A DNA stretch of 12,919 nt from the NCBI GenBank assembly GCA_027364495.1, contig DAHXPE010000093.1, positions 1 through 12,919 on the forward strand, given 5' to 3'. This DNA is from Candidatus Heimdallarchaeota archaeon. GTDB taxonomy: Archaea > Asgardarchaeota > Heimdallarchaeia > Hodarchaeales > LC-3. The notes under the pieces were generated by a model. That model was given only the letters and a program-made list of their open reading frames with translations, did not search any database and had not been told where the DNA came from. The position numbers and the translations under genes are program-made. Shown here in pieces: positions 7,935 through 12,919 of this stretch (positions are counted from its first letter, which is position 1; each line of letters begins with the position of its first letter).

Positions 7935-8078
7935 TTAAGATAAAGTTAACCCACCGAATGGTACAAAATTATCATTTGTATTTGGTAAATCTGCGATATG
8001 AGGTGTTATTGGAATCAAAACATGTATGAATAGACTTAGAAGACAAAATAATGATACAAAAAATAAAATAGTAGACAA
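7935..8078 (-). CDS. Probable 47-aa single-helix membrane protein, first gene of the hydrophilic-arm operon
   Basis: This is a short open frame with a TTG start, preceded on the minus strand by GAAAGGAAA (8089-8097), about 12 nt upstream. It encodes one strongly hydrophobic N-terminal helix (STILFFVSLFCLLSLFIHVL) followed by IPITPHIADLPNTNDNF and VPFGGLTLS. It is co-oriented with the large- and small-subunit genes and lies 90 nt upstream of the former. I do not recognise the family. The position suggests an accessory membrane subunit or assembly factor of the same complex. It is too short to exclude chance, but the coherent helix plus a polar Pro-rich tail and the ribosome site argue for a real gene. 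Confidence 0.45.
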   Translation of the reverse strand: MSTILFFVSLFCLLSLFIHVLIPITPHIADLPNTNDNFVPFGGLTLS

Positions 8079-8125
8079 AAATTATTATTTCCTTTCAAGT
8101 GGAGAAATTCTTTCTTTTGAATAGC

Positions 8126-8147
8126 CTATAAATCTGCTATTTAGATT
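8126..8147 (-). promoter_or_regulatory. Candidate TATA region for the minus-strand complex operon
   Basis: On the minus strand this reads CTAAATAG followed by GATTTATAGG. Either could act as a TATA box. They lie about 50-65 nt before TTG 8078, which would place a transcript start near 8100-8115 with a short leader holding GAAAGGAAA. ATAGCCTAT within it is palindromic around its centre. This is motif reading only. Confidence 0.3.
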
Positions 8148-8230
8148 TTTCAAAAAATGTTTTTAATAAGATACCTAACTTTAAAAATTATTATTCAGGA
8201 TTTAATTATAAAAATCATTAGGTCTTTGTT

Positions 8231-8254
8231 AAACAAAAACAAAAAAAGGAAAAA
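8231..8254 (-). terminator. Poly-T terminator of the methyltransferase gene
   Basis: The minus strand carries three T-runs in succession (TTTTT, TTTTTTT, TTTTTGTTT), about 90-110 nt after the methyltransferase stop. This is the usual form of an archaeal intrinsic terminator. The rest of 8079-8339 shows no coding potential beyond the promoter candidate above. Confidence 0.45.
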
Positions 8255-8339
8255 TTAGATTTTTTTGAATTTAATTCTTCCCTTCTAATAATTGCATTGA
8301 AAGTTAATGGAGCAAGTAAATCAAATATAAAAGAACGTG

Positions 8340-9638
8340 TCATTTATGAAAAATTACAATTCTATTTGTATTCGTACCACTTTCATTGTTGTTTATACCC
8401 CAAATATTAGCTGTCTTTGTAAATTCTTGATCGTTAATGAGTATTCCTACGCATTCAAAATTATTTTCAATTCCAATAGGAACAATATATTCATCTAATT
8501 TGTATTTTCCTTTCCTTACTTCTCCTACCTCAAAAGCTATCCATCCTCCGGGTTTTGTTATTCTGTACAATTCACTATACACAGAGTTCATTGTATTGGA
8601 CCAAGCAGAAATATTTTTTGCCATGGTTATTTTTTTCTCAATAATATTAATATCTATATTATTAAACCAACATCGCAACCAATTATCTTTGGCATACTGA
8701 ACAATATCAAGAAAAGGAGGTGATGTCACTGTCAAGCTGACTGATTCATCTTTTATTTCTGATGTCTTCCTTGCATCATTAGTTAAAAACTGTCCATTTT
8801 CTCCTGCAAGTTTTAAATTCTTTTTATCTGAGATAGTTACATCTTTTATTAAACTTTTAGTTTTTGTTAGAATTATTTTTTTCGTATTTCTATACGGAGG
8901 TACTTGATTCCTCTTTTCGTTAATTTTGATTTGAGATTTTTGAGAAGCCGCTTGATTTGGTGGTAAAGTAAAAACTGAAAAGAATCCAGGTGAATGACCA
9001 GTTAGTCTATTAGTTGCTACCATTTTAATCCAATAATCTAATGTATCAATTTCGCCATCTTTTTCTCTATTTATCATATAATCTTTTATTGATAGAATTT
9101 CTTTCATTGTTTCTTCATGATAAAACATGGATAGATCCATTGTATCATCATAAATTTCAGAATAAGTTATTTGATCTAACCGTTCCTTTACTTCATTTAT
9201 TTTGGGAACAAAAAATCGCGGGTAAATTAGTATTTTACTTAATGGATTTATGTCATTTTGAACTATATTTCTACCCATCCGTCCCGCTTCTAACACAGTT
9301 GTTCCACGACCGGAAAAGGGATCATATACGACTTCCCCTTCTTTCGTAAGTTGACTTATAAAAAATCTTGGTAGTTGTGGTTTGAAACAAGCTCTATATG
9401 AAACTTCGTGTATTGAAGAGGCTTGTCTTTGTTTTGATGTCCAATATTCATTTATAAATCGAGAGATTGATACATTATCAATGATCTTCTCATCAATTTT
9501 CGTTTCACTGACCTTCCCATCTTCGTTGAATTTAAATTCTTTTAAAAATTTGCTGAAATCAGCTTTTGATTCTATAGCCCTGCTTTTCTTGTCCGGAACC
9601 TTTTCATTTGGTATGAAATCAAATAGAGACTTACTCAA
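8340..9638 (-). CDS. Solitary N4-cytosine / N6-adenine DNA methyltransferase
   Basis: This is an S-adenosylmethionine-dependent amino-methyltransferase of the N6_N4_Mtase type, 432 aa, predicted to methylate an exocyclic amino group in DNA. SAM-binding motif I is YDPFSGRGTTVLEAGRMG (105-122), with an acidic NDINPL segment after it. Catalytic motif IV is TSPPF (305-309), and KPGGWIAFEVGEV (362-374) follows in the position of later strands. An insertion of nearly 200 residues between motifs I and IV, containing NRLTGHSPGFFSVFTLPPNQ and EKRNQVPPYRNTKK, probably carries target recognition. The motif order I-then-IV resembles the alpha group, while TSPP is common in N4-cytosine enzymes, so the base modified is open. 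The start is TTG 9638, since an in-frame TAA lies two codons upstream. No good ribosome site is seen, and a TATA-like box about 50 nt upstream fits a short leader. No restriction endonuclase gene is adjacent, so it may be an orphan epigenetic enzyme. Confidence 0.88.
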   Translation of the reverse strand: MSKSLFDFIPNEKVPDKKSRAIESKADFSKFLKEFKFNEDGKVSETKIDEKIIDNVSISRFINEYWTSKQRQASSIHEVSYRACFKPQLPRFFISQLTKEGEVVYDPFSGRGTTVLEAGRMGRNIVQNDINPLSKILIYPRFFVPKINEVKERLDQITYSEIYDDTMDLSMFYHEETMKEILSIKDYMINREKDGEIDTLDYWIKMVATNRLTGHSPGFFSVFTLPPNQAASQKSQIKINEKRNQVPPYRNTKKIILTKTKSLIKDVTISDKKNLKLAGENGQFLTNDARKTSEIKDESVSLTVTSPPFLDIVQYAKDNWLRCWFNNIDINIIEKKITMAKNISAWSNTMNSVYSELYRITKPGGWIAFEVGEVRKGKYKLDEYIVPIGIENNFECVGILINDQEFTKTANIWGINNNESGTNTNRIVIFHK

Positions 9639-10029
9639 GAATTATACCAATTATTTATCTATTATCGACAAAATTAACTAACAAATATATACTTTATTAA
9701 AAAAGAATTTCTTTGATTAATAAAATATTTTCCTTTCATTCCGGAACAATTTTGCTTTTAGCGGTTCATGGTATTGATACATGTTCTTTGGGAAGGCTTT
9801 TGATTCAAAAACTTGATTGATTGAAAAGCAAATTTATTCGGAAAATTAGTAGAATCAGTTGTACAAGTTACATATATATTTCCTATTTATCTATGGCAGT
9901 ACTCTAGCCTCCATCAACGTATGAACCACCTAGATAAGTACTATAAATTAAATTTTCATTAGAATCGAATTAAATGCATTTTTTGTATGAAAGTTAAAGG
10001 AAGAATTCTGTGTATAAACATAATGTTTA
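9639..10029. other. Intergenic stretch between methyltransferase and tetR
   Basis: No intact gene is visible. It holds the methyltransferase promoter candidate near 9683 and a TATA-like CTATAAATTA at 9941-9950 facing tetR. A minus-strand open run (about 9717-9834, about 38 codons) contains protein-like words such as ESKAFPKNMYQYHEPLKAKL but has no proper start. It could be a gene remnant or chance. Confidence 0.5.
9683..9691 (-). promoter_or_regulatory. Candidate TATA box of the methyltransferase gene
   Basis: On the minus strand TATATATTT is preceded by TAAAG. It lies about 45-53 nt upstream of TTG 9638, so transcription would begin near 9658-9663 and leave a leader of only about 20-25 nt, which fits the absence of a clear Shine-Dalgarno site. 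Confidence 0.4.
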
Positions 10030-10058
10030 TTAAAAATATAAGTAAATACTTACTTAAC
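10030..10058 (+). promoter_or_regulatory. tetR promoter-operator module
   Basis: A TATA-like TTAAAAATATAAG (10030-10042) runs into the palindromic operator GTAAATACTTAC (10042-10053) and TTAAC, directly followed by ATG 10059. Measured from the TATA box, transcription should start close to that ATG, implying a leaderless mRNA. The operator fills the gap between TATA and start site, the position where a repressor blocks initiation. The 29-bp layout is repeated almost unchanged at 10906-10934, ahead of the exporter. Confidence 0.6.
10042..10053. promoter_or_regulatory. Operator copy at tetR (autoregulation)
   Basis: GTAAATACTTAC is one base from the consensus GTAAGTRCTTAC shared with three sites ahead of the exporter gene. 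Flanking TTAA follows, as at the second exporter site. It ends 5 nt before the preferred tetR start codon. Confidence 0.6.
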
Positions 10059-10637
10059 ATGAATCAAACTGAAGAAAAAATTCTTAAAGCGACATTAGTC
10101 GTTTTGGGGCAAGATGGTTATGACAAAGCTACAACGCGAAAGATTGCGTCTGAAGCTGGAGTTTCTGAGGTTACTCTATTTCGTAAATTTAAAAACAAAG
10201 AAAATCTTATTAGAGAGGCATATAAACAAAGCCTTCAAAAGACTATGGTTGACATGGATGCTATTTTAGCTTTTGATGACAAAGCAAACCTAGAATCGAA
10301 TTTAGTTTCTCTACATGAAAAGCTCTTTAATGGAATTGATGAAAGAACCAGCTCTTTAATTTTACAAATGCGACGAGTACTGATTAACCAAAATATGATT
10401 TTGAATCAAGATCCAAAAAATACTTATTTAACTTTAATGAGGAAACGACTTGCTAGTTATTTTGAACAACAAATTGCACTTGGCAACATGCGTCAAATAA
10501 ATCCTGATGCGGCGGCTTTAATTTTCTTTAGTGTTATTACTTTTGAAAAACTCCTTATGAAAAGTATTCACGACGAAACTTCAGGTATTCCTCCAGAAGA
10601 TTTTTTAGATATTTTTATAAAAGGCATCGGACTCTGA
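10059..10637 (+). CDS. TetR/AcrR-family transcriptional repressor
   Basis: This is a ligand-responsive DNA-binding regulator. Numbered from ATG 10059, residues 4-51 form the TetR_N helix-turn-helix domain: TEEKILKATLVVLGQDGYDK, then TTRKIASEAGVSEVTLFRKF (25-44) and KNKENLI. The C-terminal part (about 60-192) is helical and variable, as expected of a ligand-binding and dimerisation domain, with INPDAAALIFFSVITFEKLL near the end. The frame is open further upstream, with an ATG at 9987, but I prefer 10059 for three reasons: it gives 192 aa, the usual length; the HTH domain begins right after it; and the upstream residues would be encoded by the TATA-operator DNA. The longer form (216 aa) would need the TATA-like box at 9941. 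It lies 364 bp ahead of a co-oriented MFS exporter with matching operators, so it probably represses itself and the exporter until a toxic ligand binds. Confidence 0.88.
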   Translation: MNQTEEKILKATLVVLGQDGYDKATTRKIASEAGVSEVTLFRKFKNKENLIREAYKQSLQKTMVDMDAILAFDDKANLESNLVSLHEKLFNGIDERTSSLILQMRRVLINQNMILNQDPKNTYLTLMRKRLASYFEQQIALGNMRQINPDAAALIFFSVITFEKLLMKSIHDETSGIPPEDFLDIFIKGIGL

Positions 10638-10905
10638 AATCAATTTTATAGACAAAAATTACTCTTTTCACTACTATTTTTTACACAACCATTCTTTTTC
10701 TCATATAACTGATACATTCGTTTAATTAGCCGTAAAAAATTTTCTTTTGAGGAATCTTTTGAAAATTTCATTTCATCCGCAATTTCATTTTTGATTATCC
10801 TGAGATATTTCAATATGTTTTCGTCTAAGATGGATCACATCAGCAAATTTTAGTCATTAAAAGGTTTTTCATCATTTTTTTCTTATTGTGTTTTAATCCA
10901 AATCT
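10638..10905. other. Spacer between tetR and the exporter promoter
   Basis: Just after the tetR stop is T-rich DNA (10674-10681, ATTTTTTA nearby) that could terminate the tetR transcript. Most of the spacer is covered by a short minus-strand open frame (10646-10834), listed separately. No other element is visible. Confidence 0.5.
10646..10813 (-). CDS. Short hypothetical ORF or gene remnant in the tetR-exporter spacer
   Basis: A minus-strand frame is open from 10834 to the stop at 10646, and a TTG at 10813 would give 55 aa. The product is highly charged and probably helical: KYLRIIKNEIADEM, then KENFLRLIKRMYQLYEKKN and a C-terminal CVKNSSEKSNFCL. It has no stops and a protein-like residue mix, but no Shine-Dalgarno site, and in AT-rich DNA such frames arise by chance. 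If real, it would be transcribed divergently from the exporter. I do not recognise a family. Confidence 0.25.
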   Translation of the reverse strand: MKYLRIIKNEIADEMKFSKDSSKENFLRLIKRMYQLYEKKNGCVKNSSEKSNFCL

Positions 10906-10934
10906 TTAAAAATGTTAGTAAGTGCTTACCTAAC
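10906..10934 (+). promoter_or_regulatory. Exporter promoter-operator module
   Basis: TTAAAAATG (10906-10914) is followed by TTA and the operator GTAAGTGCTTAC (10918-10929), then CTAAC. It matches the tetR module at 10030-10058 at all but about five of 29 positions with identical spacing. Transcription should begin near 10935, giving a leader of about 67 nt that carries two more operators. Confidence 0.6.
10918..10929. promoter_or_regulatory. Exporter operator O1
   Basis: GTAAGTGCTTAC has palindromic arms GTAAG/CTTAC around a central TG. It fits the four-site consensus exactly and sits immediately downstream of the TATA-like box. Confidence 0.6.
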
Positions 10935-10940
10935 TTGGAA

Positions 10941-10952
10941 GTAAGTGCTTGC
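10941..10952. promoter_or_regulatory. Exporter operator O2
   Basis: GTAAGTGCTTGC has one mismatch to the consensus and is flanked by AA and TTAA. It starts 23 bp after O1, in the predicted transcript leader. Confidence 0.55.
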
Positions 10953-10964
10953 TTAATTATGAAA

Positions 10965-10976
10965 GTAAGTAATTAC
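10965..10976. promoter_or_regulatory. Exporter operator O3
   Basis: GTAAGTAATTAC keeps the outer GTAA/TTAC arms and has one mismatch at the centre. It starts 24 bp after O2 and ends 25 nt before the exporter ATG. Confidence 0.5.
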
Positions 10977-11001
10977 TGACTAATAATTTCGAGTTTTAAA
11001 T

Positions 11002-12420
11002 ATGATCGAAAAAAAAACCAGAAAATCAAAAATTTTGATATTTGATTCTCCCTACTTTAGATTACTAGTCCTTGCTATGGGTATATTTATGATGGGTATG
11101 GATACCTATATTTTTTCTCCAGCATTAGTCACTATTGTCAAATATTTTAATACATCGTACAAATGGGTGACCTTGACAATAACGGTCTATTTGCTATTTT
11201 CAACAGCAGTAATGCCTTTAGGAGGGAAATTAGCAGATGTTTATGGTCGAAAAAGAATTTTTGTTATTGGAATAATTTTTTTTACATTTGGTTCTTTTTT
11301 GAGCAGTCTGTCTTGGGATATTTTTTCTTTAATAATGTTTCGAGCAATTCAAGCATTAGGAGGAGGTATAATACTCCCATCTGCCCTTTCAGCTATGAGT
11401 AGTTATGCTCCTAAAGGCAAACAGGGCAAGACTATGGGTGCTTTAATGTCAGCAGGTGTTATGGCAACGATTATAGGACCTAATATTGGAGGTTATATAA
11501 TAGAAAAATTTGGTTGGCGATACATTTTCTATATTAATATCCCTATTGGATTACTTGCTATTTTATTAGCCATGCAATTTTCTGAAACTTACAGTAGTAG
11601 CAAACGTAAAATAGATATAATTGGAGCAATTATTCTGGGTTTATCTTTAGCAACCTTATTATTGGGTCTCATTGGATTAGAATCTTTACCATTTTACTCT
11701 ATTCTTGTATTTCCGTATTTTTTAATTACATCTATTCTCGTTTTAACGTTTGTATTTTATGAAAGCCATATCTCTGAACCTCTATTAAATTTGCATCTAC
11801 TTTCAAGAAAAGAGATCTTGAGTTTGAATGTTGCTAAATATTTGACCTTTATGGCAGTTAGTAGCACAGTGATGTTTGTTCCAACATATACTCAGTTAAT
11901 TTTACATTCCGGAATACAACTCAGCGGAACAATTTTGACACCTTATACTGCAACAATCTTCGTCATGTCAATAGCAGGCGGCATTTTAATTGATGAAATT
12001 GGTCCTAAGCCTATAATTCTGGTTGGTCTCCTAATTGCTAGCTTGGGATTTCTTTTATTATCTTATTTTGTAACTTCATATATATCATTAATCGTTATTC
12101 TAATGATAATTGCAGTTGGTTGGGGAACTAGTTCTGGTGCATTCCAAGTTATTGTGCTTATTTCTTCTCCTGATTCAGATAAAGGAACTAGTAGTGCCGT
12201 TTTGAATACCTTTAAAGGTATTGGAGGTATGACTACACCAATAATTGGTGGTTATTTCTTAACTAATGCAACTAATAAAATTTATTCAATGAACACAGCT
12301 TTTACATCGTTATTTATGACTGCATGTTTATTATTAATTGTAGCTGATTTTATATTGCTTGTAGTAACAATTATTCCAAAGTTAGAATCCAAAATAAAAC
12401 TAATTTCATTTTATAATTAG
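11002..12420 (+). CDS. MFS multidrug exporter, 14-helix DHA2 (EmrB/QacA) type
   Basis: This is a proton-coupled efflux pump of the major facilitator superfamily, 472 aa, in the cytoplasmic membrane. About 14 hydrophobic helices can be counted, as in the DHA2 family. Signature motifs are M33-D34-TYIFSPAL in TM1 (acidic residue of motif D1), GGKLADVYGRKRIF at 74-87 (motif A), FRAIQALGGG at 113-122 (motif B) and GVMATIIGPNIGG at 152-164 (antiporter motif C). WRYIFYINIPIG at 172-183 follows. The substrate cannot be told from sequence. ATG 11002 is chosen because an in-frame TAA lies 18 nt upstream. The ribosome site is weak (GAG at 10991-10993). Three operators matching one at tetR precede it, so it is probably repressed by that regulator and induced by a toxic compound. 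Confidence 0.92.
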   Translation: MIEKKTRKSKILIFDSPYFRLLVLAMGIFMMGMDTYIFSPALVTIVKYFNTSYKWVTLTITVYLLFSTAVMPLGGKLADVYGRKRIFVIGIIFFTFGSFLSSLSWDIFSLIMFRAIQALGGGIILPSALSAMSSYAPKGKQGKTMGALMSAGVMATIIGPNIGGYIIEKFGWRYIFYINIPIGLLAILLAMQFSETYSSSKRKIDIIGAIILGLSLATLLLGLIGLESLPFYSILVFPYFLITSILVLTFVFYESHISEPLLNLHLLSRKEILSLNVAKYLTFMAVSSTVMFVPTYTQLILHSGIQLSGTILTPYTATIFVMSIAGGILIDEIGPKPIILVGLLIASLGFLLLSYFVTSYISLIVILMIIAVGWGTSSGAFQVIVLISSPDSDKGTSSAVLNTFKGIGGMTTPIIGGYFLTNATNKIYSMNTAFTSLFMTACLLLIVADFILLVVTIIPKLESKIKLISFYN

Positions 12421-12431
12421 ATTGTGAGTTT

Positions 12432-12680
12432 TTATAAATTTATTCGAGTTTTAAATTTCTCAAAAGAATATTCCTGATTACCTGGATTGAAATTTAGTTT
12501 GCCTTTCTTCAAGATTTTTTTCTGGAATAATATCTTAAAAGCGTATTCCAGATTAACTGGTTTGAATTGAAAAGACGTCGAAAAAAACCTTTCCAACAGC
12601 CATGTGCCTAAATTCAAAGTTAGATCGTGAGTAGAAAAGACAATATCAGTATCCTTTACAAGAATGGATTTAGGGAAATA
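12432..12680 (-). pseudogene. Coding-like remnant without a good start, with an internal repeat
   Basis: A minus-strand frame is open over 82 codons, from an in-frame TAG at 12681-12683 to TAA at 12432. TTG 12617 is the only conventional start and would give 61 aa. But the codons before it also read as protein (FPKSILVKDTDIVFSTHDL), so the N-terminus is probably lost or frameshifted. The product contains a repeated block: FKPVNLEYAF and FNPGNQEYSF, 25 residues apart. No ribosome site is seen. I do not recognise the family; a decayed mobile-element or repeat protein is conceivable. It could also be chance. Confidence 0.3.
12462..12569. repeat. Imperfect direct repeat, two 33-bp copies
   Basis: Copies at 12462-12494 and 12537-12569 agree at about 26 of 33 positions, sharing AAAAG, TATTCC, GATTA, CTGG and TTGAA in the same spacing. 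They are 75 bp apart, a multiple of three, and fall in the same reading frame of the minus-strand remnant, giving the repeated peptide described there. Confidence 0.5.
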
Positions 12681-12919
12681 CTACCACCAATGGTCAATCA
12701 GTTTGCTGTAAAAAATTCTTAATAACAGATGTATTATAATGAGATTATAGATTGATTTGACATTTAATACTTAATATCCTTGTTTATTCAATATAATGTA
12801 GTCTCTTTTTATTTAAACTTACTAACCATTTGTTTATGATAGATCAATCCAAAATTGGAAACTGAACCATTCTAACTTGCCAGATTTGGACAAACTCCAA
12901 AAGGTAGCTATTACTAAAT

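Larger units (their letters stand above)
12421..12919. other. Right-edge stretch without an intact gene
   Basis: T-rich DNA just after the exporter stop (12427-12453) could terminate its transcript. The next 250 bp hold a minus-strand coding remnant with a direct repeat, described separately. From 12684 to the end there are stops in all frames and no recognisable element. Confidence 0.5.

Noticed and set aside
8340..9638. A restriction-modification or phage-defence island
   Set aside because: No nuclease, helicase or specificity gene accompanies the methyltransferase in the window.
9717..9834. Minus-strand open run with protein-like words between methyltransferase and tetR
   Set aside because: Only about 38 codons, no start or ribosome site, and no recognisable family; noted under the intergenic entry rather than called a gene.
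9934..9945. Possible fifth operator, ATAAGTACTATA
   Set aside because: Only about 8 of 12 positions match the consensus and the palindrome is broken; it could be chance beside a TATA-like box.
9987..10058. N-terminal extension of the TetR protein from ATG 9987 (24 extra residues)
   Set aside because: The extra residues do not resemble TetR proteins, and their codons overlap the TATA-operator module shared with the exporter promoter. ATG 10059 gives the usual length. A TATA-like box at 9941 keeps the longer form possible.
12818..12826. CTTACTAAC, resembling an inverted half of exporter operator O1 with its flank
   Set aside because: It is a single half-site with no partner arm and no gene start nearby.

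Overview
The window is very AT-rich and probably archaeal. Several genes have TATA-like boxes with little or no leader, poly-T tracts lie downstream of genes, and AGAGG-type ribosome sites occur only at some genes. Codon use and gene types would fit an Asgard-like or other mesophilic archaeon, but the sequence does not fix the lineage. No RNA gene, CRISPR array or intact insertion sequence was seen.

Region 1 (about 339-8078) encodes a membrane complex of the complex I / group 4 hydrogenase superfamily. Four plus-strand genes make a membrane arm: a HyfB-like antiporter subunit, a HyfC/NuoH-like subunit, a HyfE-like subunit and a HyfF-like antiporter subunit. Facing them on the minus strand are a fused NuoC-NuoD (HycE/HyfG-type) large subunit and a NuoB (HycG/HyfI-type) small subunit. 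A probable 47-residue single-helix protein precedes them. The hydrophilic arm has lost every cofactor ligand that can be checked. Both CxxC pairs for the NiFe centre are replaced in the large subunit. All four Cys ligands of the proximal [4Fe-4S] cluster are replaced in the small subunit. The 2x[4Fe-4S] ferredoxin-type subunit (HyfH/NuoI) is absent from the window. The large subunit matches what is known as an energy-converting hydrogenase-related (Ehr) complex. Together with the cluster-free small subunit, this suggests an ion-translocating machine whose redox partner is unknown, or one with no redox chemistry in these two subunits. This is the main point of interest.

Region 2 (8340-9638, minus) is a solitary DNA methyltransferase of the N4-cytosine/N6-adenine type with no restriction enzyme beside it.

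Region 3 (10030-12420) is a drug-resistance-type module: a TetR-family regulator followed by a 14-helix MFS (DHA2-type) exporter. Four copies of a 12-bp palindrome, consensus GTAAGTRCTTAC, mark its operators. One lies between the TATA box and the start codon of tetR. Three lie in a regular 23/24-bp array ahead of the exporter. The tetR and exporter promoters share the same 29-bp TATA-plus-operator layout, so one repressor probably controls both.

The flanks (1-338, 9639-10029, 10638-10905, 12421-12919) hold no convincing intact gene, only short coding-like remnants, including one at the right end with an internal direct repeat.
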